From positions 1 to 10,577 of the forward strand of contig DAOTHY010000068.1 of assembly GCA_035447925.1 (NCBI GenBank): DNA of 10,577 nucleotides, read 5' to 3'. Below the pieces are notes generated by a model, which saw nothing but the letters and a program-made list of their open reading frames with translations, had not been told where the DNA came from and searched no databases. This DNA comes from JASUTC01 sp035447925. Lineage in GTDB: Bacteria; Thermotogota; Thermotogae; MWEM01. Of the stretch, positions 1-6,019 are shown one piece after another; within the stretch, counting starts at the first letter, position 1; each line of letters opens with the position of its first letter. Both the position numbers and the translations under genes were made by a program.

Positions 1-239
1 CCTCTGACTTCAAACAAATTGCCTCCGATTTCCAAAGTTCCTGCCAGATCTCTGCCATTTTGTTCATCAATGCTGAGAAATCCATTCGGAACATCTGCAT
101 CTTGAGACGACGCAAAGGTAATACCAAAATCAGCAAAAAAGCCCCAGCCCCCCCAGATCCAGGGAATTCCCGCTGAAATCGAACAACTAGCTGTTACTAA
201 AACTGTCAAAACCAACAATGCGAATATGACTTTTTTCAT
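1..239 (-). CDS. Small exported protein or lipoprotein, N-terminal part (C-terminus beyond left edge)
   Basis: The reading frame is open from ATG at 239 down to base 1, giving 79 visible residues. An excellent ribosome binding site, GGAGG (247-251), lies 7 bases before the start. The protein begins MKK followed by a hydrophobic stretch (residues 4-16) and then TASC with Cys19, so it carries a signal peptide. Cys19 could be a lipidated cysteine, although the lipobox is imperfect (Thr at -3). Cleavage after SISA by signal peptidase I is the alternative. The next residues are aromatic and glycine rich (IPWIWGGWGFF). The remaining visible part (NGFLSIDEQNGRDLAGTLEIGG) looks like beta-strand material and matches no family I recognise. 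It lies 52 bp downstream of the DUF5693 gene in the same direction and has its own promoter. The function is unknown. Confidence 0.8.
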   Translation of the reverse strand, partial: MKKVIFALLVLTVLVTASCSISAGIPWIWGGWGFFADFGITFASSQDADVPNGFLSIDEQNGRDLAGTLEIGGNLFEVR

Positions 240-265
240 TTTCCCACCTCCAGTATTCTACTTCT

Positions 266-295
266 ATTTTATCATAATTCATCGTAAATGTTCAA
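266..295 (-). promoter_or_regulatory. Promoter for the exported protein gene
   Basis: Read on the minus strand: TTGAAC (290-295), an 18-base spacer, then TAAAAT (266-271). A TGA directly before the -10 makes it an extended -10 (TGnTAAAAT). The -35 box overlaps the TGA stop of the upstream DUF5693 gene (292-294). Transcription would start near 259, about 20 bases before the ATG, with the ribosome binding site inside the leader. The exported protein can therefore be transcribed separately from DUF5693. This is inferred from sequence only. Confidence 0.55.
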
Positions 296-1779
296 TTATT
301 ATCATAATGAGATGCAAACGACTTTTTTCTGAACATCAAACCCAGACCTGCACCGATTAAAGTCCCAATTGTCACTCCGACAACTTCCCTGTAAAGGGTA
401 GTGAATAAGGGTGTATGGACGTGCTGAAAGGAATTGACGATGGAGCATAACCCAACTACCCCAAGTACAGGAACGAGAAAAGCAAATCGTCCGAAGCGTT
501 TATGGTATCCGAACATATAAAACCAAAGAGCGGGAATTCCTAAGATTTCTTTAAATCTGGGTCTGATCCCCAAAAGCACTTCGAGCTGATCACGAAACTG
601 CCTTTCAGCCGTCAGAACGAATCCGCTGTTGCCGGAGCGAGTAATGGCATACACGCCAAACAGTACGACAAAGATGATGACAAGCAAATCAGCCCAGTGG
701 AGCTTTGACCCCAGATCTTGATAGCCATACAGGGCAAATTCCCTGAGGAAAACGAGAAACGGCAGATAAAACAGCGTCAGCTTCACACCATGTGCCATGT
801 AAATCTGATTGACCGATTCGAAAGAAAAGCTGACAGCGTTGATGGTAACTCCCAAAACAAAGGCGGATAAAACCAAAGAAAGGAATTTCAAGAAAGGAGA
901 ATGATGTAGATCACGCAAGTATTTATAAATACCGGCTATACCGAAAGAACCAGCCAAACCGGCCAGATAAAGCGTGGCATCGCTGAAAGAACTTGCGAAA
1001 ACAAAAAAAAGGAAGATTCCCAGTGATACCAAAGCAAAAAGCGGGGAATAAAAATATATAACGGCAATTGAACCTATGATTAAAAAGGACTTAAAAAGAA
1101 GATTTGATTCAGGAGCAGCCGTTTTAATGGTATCCGAAGGATTTAGAATATTGGCAATATCCTGGCCATATTGCTCATAAGTGACTGATTCGAGATCCAG
1201 AGGCTGTACCCAGAAAAAATCAATGCTCCTCTCCTGTTTAGCTCTAATCCAACGCCTTAACACCATGGGATAGGTCAGGTTAAGCGCATCAATTTCTGCT
1301 GGCTTGATTGTATGTACCCGAAACAACTTTTTCTGATACCCCTCGTCTCTATTTTGAATCACACTGCGCAGCCAATTTGTAACCTGATTCATTTCCAAAA
1401 AACCGATTTCAATCTGATACTGGTCCAACCATTGAGCAAATTTCTCTGGATCAATCTCCGGGGGATTACCGATAAAGATAATCTTTTTCCCGGAGCGTTG
1501 ACGGAGCCATTCTTCAATCTGAAACTCATTGCCCTTCAAAGAGTCGAAATCAAAATAATAAACTACCCTGTCACCCGCCAGCCCTATTTCGGAAATCTCC
1601 CGCATGGCATAAAACATTTCGATTTCGGCATTGTAACTATTCTCGAACCCCATTGTTACTTCTGAGTTGCCGACATCGAATTCATATCGAGGATAAACGT
1701 ACACAAAAACCGCAATTAAAGCGATTAAGAAGAAAATATAGAAAGCAATCGTTTTTGATTTTTCCATCCAATTTTCCAA
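292..1779 (-). CDS. DUF5693-family polytopic membrane protein
   Basis: A 495-residue protein of unknown biochemical function. It has one N-terminal membrane segment (about residues 10-29) and an external or soluble domain (about 30-225). Seven or eight membrane segments follow to the C-terminus (about 228-485), which ends in a short basic tail. The C-terminal motifs RPRFKE (406-411) and SIVNSFQHVHTPL (446-458), together with a preceding RSGNSG, resemble what I remember of DUF5693. Those proteins occur in Firmicutes, often near csaB and cell-surface polysaccharide genes, but no such neighbours are visible here. The start is a TTG at 1777-1779, chosen because a GGGGGG run (1788-1793) sits 8 bases upstream. 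The in-frame ATG at 1765-1767 would be 20 bases from it. The adjacent gene encodes an exported protein, so a cell-envelope role is likely but inferred. The family call is from memory, not a search. Confidence 0.75.
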   Translation of the reverse strand: MENWMEKSKTIAFYIFFLIALIAVFVYVYPRYEFDVGNSEVTMGFENSYNAEIEMFYAMREISEIGLAGDRVVYYFDFDSLKGNEFQIEEWLRQRSGKKIIFIGNPPEIDPEKFAQWLDQYQIEIGFLEMNQVTNWLRSVIQNRDEGYQKKLFRVHTIKPAEIDALNLTYPMVLRRWIRAKQERSIDFFWVQPLDLESVTYEQYGQDIANILNPSDTIKTAAPESNLLFKSFLIIGSIAVIYFYSPLFALVSLGIFLFFVFASSFSDATLYLAGLAGSFGIAGIYKYLRDLHHSPFLKFLSLVLSAFVLGVTINAVSFSFESVNQIYMAHGVKLTLFYLPFLVFLREFALYGYQDLGSKLHWADLLVIIFVVLFGVYAITRSGNSGFVLTAERQFRDQLEVLLGIRPRFKEILGIPALWFYMFGYHKRFGRFAFLVPVLGVVGLCSIVNSFQHVHTPLFTTLYREVVGVTIGTLIGAGLGLMFRKKSFASHYDNN

Positions 1780-1799
1780 ACAGCATTCCCCCCAGAAAA

Positions 1800-1808
1800 A
1801 TTATACCA
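1800..1808 (-). promoter_or_regulatory. Possible extended -10 promoter for the DUF5693 gene
   Basis: Minus-strand TGGTATAAT is a perfect extended -10 element, with TATAAT at 1800-1805. No convincing -35 box exists at the right distance. The predicted start, about 1793, falls on the G-run that serves as ribosome binding site, so the leader would be very short (about 14 nt). That makes this promoter plausible but doubtful. Confidence 0.35.
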
Positions 1809-1868
1809 CAATCACATTTGAACTTTTTCCAACATGGTACAGTCAAAACTAATGTAAAGAGAAAAAAT

Positions 1869-1885
1869 GATAGGACCCCCCTATC
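1869..1885. promoter_or_regulatory. Small inverted repeat between C-runs
   Basis: GATAGG (1869-1874), a 5-base spacer, then CCTATC (1880-1885) form a perfect 6-bp-arm dyad within a stretch containing C6, C5 and C6 runs (1876-1881, 1885-1889, 1913-1918). It could be an operator for either divergent gene. Only the symmetry is seen; the role is unknown. Confidence 0.3.
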
Positions 1886-1923
1886 CCCCTTGAGAATATA
1901 AAGAAAAATATACCCCCCACATT

Positions 1924-1953
1924 AAAACGGATCATTTAGATGATCCGTTTTTT
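1924..1953 (+). terminator. Intrinsic, potentially bidirectional terminator hairpin
   Basis: A perfect 12-bp stem: AAAACGGATCAT (1924-1935) pairs with ATGATCCGTTTT (1940-1951) across a 4-base loop TTAG. Six T residues (1948-1953) complete a rho-independent terminator on the plus strand, and the A-run on the other arm gives four T on the minus strand. It lies between two divergent genes, so no annotated gene ends into it. It may end an unannotated short transcript, be a relic, or insulate the two promoters. Confidence 0.7.
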
Positions 1954-2024
1954 AATGCTTCATACACCTGAACACACATCTTTCAACTAACAAATCATTT
2001 TTCCATATGATCATCATCACTTAC

Positions 2025-2052
2025 TTCAATTCTACCTTAAAAATGTTATAAT
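2025..2052 (+). promoter_or_regulatory. Promoter of the H-NOX chemoreceptor gene
   Basis: A perfect TATAAT (2047-2052) is preceded by TGT (2044-2046), giving an extended -10. The -35 is weak (TTCAAT, 2025-2030, 16-base spacer). Transcription would start near 2059, leaving a leader of about 36 bases that includes the GGAGGT ribosome binding site at 2082-2087. The terminator hairpin upstream (1924-1953) separates this unit from anything to its left. Confidence 0.6.
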
Positions 2053-2094
2053 CACAACATCACCCATATTCTACGATCAATGGAGGTTGAAAAG

Positions 2095-3915
2095 ATGAAA
2101 GGGATGCTTGTAAACACCTGGTTAGAAACATGGAGAGGTTTATTTGGAGAGAAACTGGTCAATGAAATCTCCATGAAGATGGGCGTTGATCCAAACAAAG
2201 CCTTCACCCCGTTAGAAGATTTTAACGAGAAAAGATTGAAAGAACTTTCCGGTGCCATCATATCCAAAACAGGGGTTTCCGAAGAGGAATTTTGGAAAAA
2301 AACAGGCAATCAAAACATTCAAACCTTTAGAAAATGGTATCCGGAATACTTCAAAAAACCAGGAGTCATGTCATTTATGGCAGCCATGGATATGGTTCAC
2401 AAAATACTGACCCGAAGAATTTCCGGTGCAAAACCTCCAAGAATATTTTTTACCCAGCGTGATGCTACCTCGGCAAACATCGTGTATCAATCTCACAGAT
2501 CCTATGCTTATTACTTTATCGGATTATTAGAAGGCGCCAGTAAGCATTTTAATGATCCCACCCGAATTACAATAATCAGAAAAGGAAAAAGTGACGCAGG
2601 TGGAGAGTTTATTGAAATTGAAATTAAAACCACCAAGTCTTACGGACACTTTCCAAAAATAAAAGGGATGAAATGGCTGTCTTTCGGAATCACCAAAAAC
2701 ATCGGATTGATCTTCACGGTCATCGTTCCAGTTGTCATCGGCGTGGTATCATGGGTATCATTTAAATACATCCAGCAGACCTGGATCGCTTCCATCATTA
2801 CCGCTGCTGTTGCATCCGCCCTTTCCTATTTGGGATTCGGCTTTGTCAAAAAAGGCCTCAAAGAAACCAAAGGGGGGTTCGACAACCTTCACAACAAAAA
2901 CTACGATACACCTGTTTATTTCCAGGATGAAAAGAATTTTTCCGATGTGTTTGATTCCTACAATAAAGCTCAAGTGCAATCCAAAGAGCTCATGTCGGGC
3001 CTCTCCGGAGACCTCCAGGAAATCAACACCTTTAATAGCAAAATATCTGAATCAGCTCATGAAATGGTGGAATTAACCAGCACGATGAGTGAATTGTCCA
3101 ATCAGGTTGCGAGTACCGCAGTGGATATCAGCAATGACACGGAATCCATTTCAGAAGCGGTCAGTACCAACGTATCCAATCTCAATGACATCGTCGCAAA
3201 GGAAACCAGCATGGTCAAAGCATTAAACGAAGCGGTAAAAACCATACTCAACTCCGCAGGCAGTGTTGAAAAGTCTGCAGTGGGCATACAGGACATGAGT
3301 ATCCAATTTGATCACCTTGTCAGTGTTGGAAAAACGGTACAGGATCAAGCCAGCACCATCATGGAAATAGCCGATACCGTATCACAAATCGCCAATCAAA
3401 CCAATTTGTTGGCTTTGAATGCAGCTATTGAAGCAGCAAGAAGCGGAGAAGCCGGGAAAGGCTTTTCGGTAGTTGCCGACGAAATCAGAAAACTGGCTGA
3501 AGAAAGCCATCATTCTTCTGACCAGATTTCAACCAACTTAAAACAAATTTCCACCGGGATCAACACCTTAATCGAAAAACTCATGGACCAGTTCGAAAAT
3601 ATGAAAACGCAGTCAGCAAGCCTAAAAGAGAATTCCGAAAAAAATAAAGAATCCAGTAAACATATATCCGACATTTCCGGCGAATTAAATGAAATCATAT
3701 TAAGGCTGCAAGATGATGCTGAAAAACTGGACCAGGTATCCAGCAGTATCGAAAATCTGTTGGCTATTTCTGAAGAAAGCTCTGCGACAGCAGAAGAAAT
3801 AAGTGCTTCCATACAAAAATTCCTGTCTGACGTCAAAGAAGTGCTTTCCAGTGTGGATAAAATCGGCGGATTTATCAACAGCTTGAACGATTATTTTAAA
3901 AATATTCAACTATAG
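2095..3915 (+). CDS. Methyl-accepting chemotaxis protein with N-terminal H-NOX (heme NO/O2-binding) domain
   Basis: A 606-residue chemoreceptor. I start it at ATG 2095 rather than 2080, because GGAGGT (2082-2087) is 7 bases upstream and would be coding otherwise. Residues 1-185 are an H-NOX domain. Counting from Met1 it aligns without gaps to Thermoanaerobacter H-NOX as I recall it: proximal heme ligand His102, Pro115, the heme-propionate motif Tyr131-x-Ser133-x-Arg135, and distal residues Trp9, Asn74 and Tyr140. A membrane hairpin follows (about 203-223 and 230-250) with almost no external loop and no recognisable HAMP. The cytoplasmic coiled-coil signalling domain covers about 280-606, with the conserved tip around 432-468 (NQTNLLALNAAIEAAR, then GKGF, VVADEIRKLAEE). 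It should bind O2 or NO through heme in the cytoplasm and control CheA through CheW. It is a single-gene unit with its own promoter; no che genes are adjacent. Confidence 0.95.
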   Translation: MKGMLVNTWLETWRGLFGEKLVNEISMKMGVDPNKAFTPLEDFNEKRLKELSGAIISKTGVSEEEFWKKTGNQNIQTFRKWYPEYFKKPGVMSFMAAMDMVHKILTRRISGAKPPRIFFTQRDATSANIVYQSHRSYAYYFIGLLEGASKHFNDPTRITIIRKGKSDAGGEFIEIEIKTTKSYGHFPKIKGMKWLSFGITKNIGLIFTVIVPVVIGVVSWVSFKYIQQTWIASIITAAVASALSYLGFGFVKKGLKETKGGFDNLHNKNYDTPVYFQDEKNFSDVFDSYNKAQVQSKELMSGLSGDLQEINTFNSKISESAHEMVELTSTMSELSNQVASTAVDISNDTESISEAVSTNVSNLNDIVAKETSMVKALNEAVKTILNSAGSVEKSAVGIQDMSIQFDHLVSVGKTVQDQASTIMEIADTVSQIANQTNLLALNAAIEAARSGEAGKGFSVVADEIRKLAEESHHSSDQISTNLKQISTGINTLIEKLMDQFENMKTQSASLKENSEKNKESSKHISDISGELNEIILRLQDDAEKLDQVSSSIENLLAISEESSATAEEISASIQKFLSDVKEVLSSVDKIGGFINSLNDYFKNIQL

Positions 3916-3932
3916 AAAACAAATCACGATTT

Positions 3933-3960
3933 GCAGGGGCAACCTCTGTGGTTGCCCGAA
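3933..3960 (+). repeat. Palindromic hairpin repeat, copy A
   Basis: GGGCAACC (3937-3944) and GGTTGCCC (3950-3957) form a perfect 8-bp stem with a 5-base loop. They are flanked by outer arms TTTGCA (3930-3935) and TGCAAA (3961-3966). The layout G-Y-A-GGGG, variable arm, TGTG-rich loop, complementary arm, CCCG matches the copies at 5684 and 5797. It lies between the chemoreceptor stop and the sda operon. There is no T-run after the stem, so it is a poor intrinsic terminator. Confidence 0.6.
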
Positions 3961-3992
3961 TGCAAAAAATCGGAACCAATCGGCGATAAAGG

Positions 3993-4026
3993 TATTAGCT
4001 TCTAATAAAGAGTTATCTTAAACTCT
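3993..4026 (+). promoter_or_regulatory. Two consecutive dyads in the sdaAB leader
   Basis: TATTAG-CTT-CTAATA (3993-4007) is a perfect 6-bp-arm inverted repeat. It is followed directly by AGAGTT (4009-4014), 6 bases, AACTCT (4021-4026), a second perfect one that ends just before the ribosome binding site AAAGGA (4028-4033). They could be an operator and a leader hairpin affecting sda expression. No clear sigma-A promoter is visible here, so the role is inference. Confidence 0.35.
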
Positions 4027-4038
4027 GAAAGGATTCGT

Positions 4039-4719
4039 ATGGAAAATTACGGAATTTTTGATATTCTCGGCCCCGTTATGATCGGACCATCCAGCTCTCA
4101 TACCGCAGGTGCTGCAAGGATTGGCAAGGTTGCCCGATACATATCCGGTCCGAAGATAAAAAGTGTGCGCTTTTTCTTATACGGGTCTTTTTCGAAAACC
4201 TATCAAGGTCATGGTACAGACAAAGCACTTGTAGCGGGAATCCTTGGTATGGAACCCTCTGATGAAAGACTTGCAAATTCTCTTCAAATGGCAAAAGAAT
4301 CGGGTATATATATTGAATTTTTACTTTCAGACCAAACCATGGGGCATCCGAATACAGTTAAAGTTGAAATCGAAAACGAAAACGGCAACAATACTTTTGT
4401 CACCGGCTCTTCAGTAGGTGGCGGTGCGATTGTAATCACAGATGTGAACGGCTATCAGATCAACTTCACCGATGAATATCCGACGATCATGATCACTCAC
4501 AAAGATAAACGCGGCATGATCAGCAGTATCTCCTCAATCCTCTCATCCAATGAGATCAACATTGCAAAAATGGCAGTCAGCCGAAAAACAAAAGGCGATA
4601 TCGCCTCCATGACCATTGAAACAGACAGCCCTATTACACCTGAACTCACAACCATTCTTGGACAAGTGGAAGATGTCTTATCCATTCGAGTGATTAACCC
4701 TGTGAGAGAGGAGAGTTAA
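4039..4719 (+). CDS. sdaAB: L-serine dehydratase, iron-sulfur-dependent, beta subunit
   Basis: A 226-residue beta subunit of the two-subunit L-serine ammonia-lyase, which converts L-serine to pyruvate and ammonia in the cytoplasm. The family signature GPSSSHTAG is at residues 16-24 and the MGHPNTV motif appears near residue 105; both belong to the substrate-binding beta domain. The C-terminal part (about 148-225, beginning PTIMITHKDKRGM) is an ACT domain of the kind that senses amino acids in these enzymes. The length is normal for the split Firmicute form. The ribosome binding site AAAGGA (4028-4033) is 5 bases from ATG. The stop TAA is immediately followed by the ATG of the alpha subunit gene, so the two are translationally linked. 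The enzyme links amino-acid fermentation to pyruvate. Confidence 0.95.
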   Translation: MENYGIFDILGPVMIGPSSSHTAGAARIGKVARYISGPKIKSVRFFLYGSFSKTYQGHGTDKALVAGILGMEPSDERLANSLQMAKESGIYIEFLLSDQTMGHPNTVKVEIENENGNNTFVTGSSVGGGAIVITDVNGYQINFTDEYPTIMITHKDKRGMISSISSILSSNEINIAKMAVSRKTKGDIASMTIETDSPITPELTTILGQVEDVLSIRVINPVREES

Positions 4720-5595
4720 ATGACCACAAAAGCATCGGACATGATTCAACAAGCTTTGGCAAGGGGTATACAAATATGGGAAATTGTCCTGGAAGAAGAA
4801 GTTAGACAAACCGGTTTGAAAGCAGACGTTTTAAGGGAAAAAATGAAAAAAAACATGGAAGTAATGGAGCAGTCTGCACAAAAGGCTTTAGAAAATCCTC
4901 AAAAAACATTGGGAGGGATTATTGGTTCTGAAGCCAAAAAACTAACCGGTTTTCGTCATCAAGGTCTCTCGATATGCGGTAATGTGATCAATCTCCTCAT
5001 GGCAAGGGCCTTTTCTACATCCGAAGTCAACGCCTCTATGGGGAAAATTTGTGCGGCACCGACAGCAGGATCTTCCGGTATCCTGCCGGCAGTTATTATC
5101 ACTGCTGCAGAAGTATTGGAAGCCGACGAAAAAATCAAAATTAACGCCCTATTCACAGCTGCCGGAATTGGCCGAATCATCGCTACCCACGCAACAATCT
5201 CCGGTGCCGAGGGAGGTTGCCAGGCAGAATGCGGCTCCGCTGCCGCCATGGCAGCCGGTGCAGTTGTTGAAATGGCCGGAGGCACACCTGAACAAATCTT
5301 TCATGCTGCAGCCATCGCCCTAAAAAACATCATGGGCCTGATTTGCGATCCGGTAGCCGGTCTCGTAGAGTCCCCCTGCGCCAAACGTAACGCCTCCGGT
5401 GCCGTCAACGCCTTTATATCTGCTGAGCAGGCATTAGCCGGAATCCAAAGCGTCATCCCCTTTGATGAAGTAGTCGAAGCCATGAAATTTGTAGGAAAGG
5501 CAATCCCATATGAATTTCGAGAAACAGCTCTGGGTGGAATAGCTGCTACGGATACAGGCAAAGAGATTACAAAAAGGATTTTCAATAAGACTTGA
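4720..5595 (+). CDS. sdaAA: L-serine dehydratase, iron-sulfur-dependent, alpha subunit
   Basis: A 291-residue alpha subunit that carries the catalytic [4Fe-4S] cluster. Three cysteines in family-conserved settings are visible: Cys167 in GAEGGCQAECG, then Cys209 and Cys220 in ICDPVAGLVESPC. They match the cluster ligands known from bacterial L-serine dehydratases, whose fourth iron coordinates substrate and makes the enzyme oxygen sensitive. CAAPTAGSSG (111-120) is another conserved segment. The ATG follows the sdaAB stop with no spacer. GAGGAG (4708-4713), inside the end of sdaAB, serves as ribosome binding site. The length is typical and no damage is seen. The gene is the last of the operon. 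The hairpin repeat at 5684-5710, followed by TTTTATATT, may act as a weak terminator about 90 bp downstream. Confidence 0.96.
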   Translation: MTTKASDMIQQALARGIQIWEIVLEEEVRQTGLKADVLREKMKKNMEVMEQSAQKALENPQKTLGGIIGSEAKKLTGFRHQGLSICGNVINLLMARAFSTSEVNASMGKICAAPTAGSSGILPAVIITAAEVLEADEKIKINALFTAAGIGRIIATHATISGAEGGCQAECGSAAAMAAGAVVEMAGGTPEQIFHAAAIALKNIMGLICDPVAGLVESPCAKRNASGAVNAFISAEQALAGIQSVIPFDEVVEAMKFVGKAIPYEFRETALGGIAATDTGKEITKRIFNKT

Positions 5596-5683
5596 TCAAG
5601 AAAAAACCTCACCTCTGCCATCAAGAACCCCCTTCGAACAAATTTTATCAACGGATATTATATCATCAATAGTGAATATAACG

Positions 5684-5710
5684 GTAGGGGAGCACCTGTG
5701 TGTGCTCCCG
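5684..5710 (+). repeat. 27-bp palindromic repeat, copy B (possible sda terminator)
   Basis: The unit begins GTAGGGG and ends CTCCCG. Its inner arms GGGAGCAC (5688-5695) and GTGCTCCC (5702-5709) form a perfect 8-bp stem around CTGTGT. GTTTTATATT follows, so it could also end the sdaAB-sdaAA transcript weakly. An inverted copy lies at 5797-5823 with 25 of 27 bases identical. Confidence 0.75.
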
Positions 5711-5796
5711 TTTTATATTATTTCAAAATACGTTTAATAATTCAAAAATCAATGTGGTCTTCAACAATTTTTTTGTGGAACAATGGTTTTATTGCG

Positions 5797-5823
5797 CAGG
5801 AGCACACACAGGTGCGCCCCTAC
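5797..5823 (-). repeat. 27-bp palindromic repeat, copy C (inverted relative to copy B)
   Basis: Read on the minus strand it differs from copy B at only two positions (8th base C for A, 26th base T for C). Its own hairpin is slightly decayed (one mismatch and one G-U pair). Copies B and C bracket 86 bp of AT-rich DNA (5711-5796). That DNA contains a further small hairpin, TTCAACAA (5760-5767) with TTGTGGAA (5773-5780), 7 of 8 paired. No coding region is present between them. No target-site duplication is evident. Confidence 0.75.
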
Positions 5824-5868
5824 AGATGATAAGGTTTGGAAGAAGTCATAATTTACATCTATAAAATA

Positions 5869-5880
5869 ATAGTTAACTAT
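5869..5880. promoter_or_regulatory. 12-bp perfect palindrome upstream of the dnaK promoter
   Basis: ATAGTTAACTAT is fully self-complementary and ends 11 bases before the -35 box of the dnaK promoter. The position would suit an activator or repressor site. The surrounding DNA is AT-rich, so chance is possible. Confidence 0.3.
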
Positions 5881-5891
5881 AAACTAAATAC

Positions 5892-5920
5892 TTGACATAC
5901 AACGAATGATTATGTATAAT
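5892..5920 (+). promoter_or_regulatory. Strong sigma-A promoter of the dnaK-hspR-clpC unit
   Basis: TTGACA (5892-5897), a 17-base spacer and TATAAT (5915-5920) match the vegetative consensus at all 12 positions with ideal spacing. The start would be near 5927, giving a leader of about 93 bases before dnaK. Such a strong promoter fits a chaperone operon held down by a repressor. No CIRCE element (HrcA operator) is present. Confidence 0.88.
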
Positions 5921-5924
5921 ACGA

Positions 5925-5945
5925 ATCGAGTGATATGAACTATGA
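5925..5945 (+). promoter_or_regulatory. Degenerate HspR operator (HAIR-like) candidate
   Basis: ATCGAGT (5925-5931), 7 bases, ACTATGA (5939-5945) compares with the HAIR consensus CTTGAGT-N7-ACTCAAG at 8 of 14 positions, with the spacing and the central GAGT-N7-ACT kept. It covers the expected transcription start, a good place for repression. The match is weak and may be chance. Confidence 0.2.
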
Positions 5946-6019
5946 CTTTTGAAATAAAAAGACATAAACTATCGTCAGATTATACGAATTTAAGAAAATA
6001 AAACTTGGAGGTGTTTTTA

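Noticed and set aside
1312..1665. Plus-strand open frame opposite the DUF5693 gene
   Set aside because: It is antisense to a well-supported long gene, has no ribosome binding site or recognisable protein features, and is best explained as a shadow. The same applies to the other short frames inside sdaAA, dnaK, the chemoreceptor and clpC.
2080..2094. Upstream ATG at 2080 as start of the chemoreceptor
   Set aside because: It would place the GGAGGT ribosome binding site inside the coding region and spoil the exact residue match to other H-NOX domains, which begin MKG.
3933..3966. Copy A hairpin as an intrinsic terminator of the chemoreceptor gene
   Set aside because: The stem is followed by GAATGCAAAA, not a T-run, on the plus strand, and the minus strand has none either.
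2095..5595. Functional link between the H-NOX chemoreceptor and serine dehydratase as one system
   Set aside because: They are separated by 123 bp with a hairpin repeat and show no overlap or shared motif; adjacency alone is too little evidence.
5684..5823. Insertion sequence or CRISPR fragment
   Set aside because: There is no transposase frame, no evident target duplication and no regular array of spacers; only two inverted copies occur here.
6005..6019. TTG at 6005 as start of dnaK
   Set aside because: It abuts the GGAGG ribosome binding site; ATG 6020 has ideal spacing and gives the usual DnaK N-terminus.
5596..6019. CIRCE operator, riboswitch or tRNA in the spacer before dnaK
   Set aside because: No TTAGCACTC/GAGTGCTAA pair, no riboswitch core and no tRNA-like fold could be found by eye; only the repeats, a palindrome and the promoter stand out.
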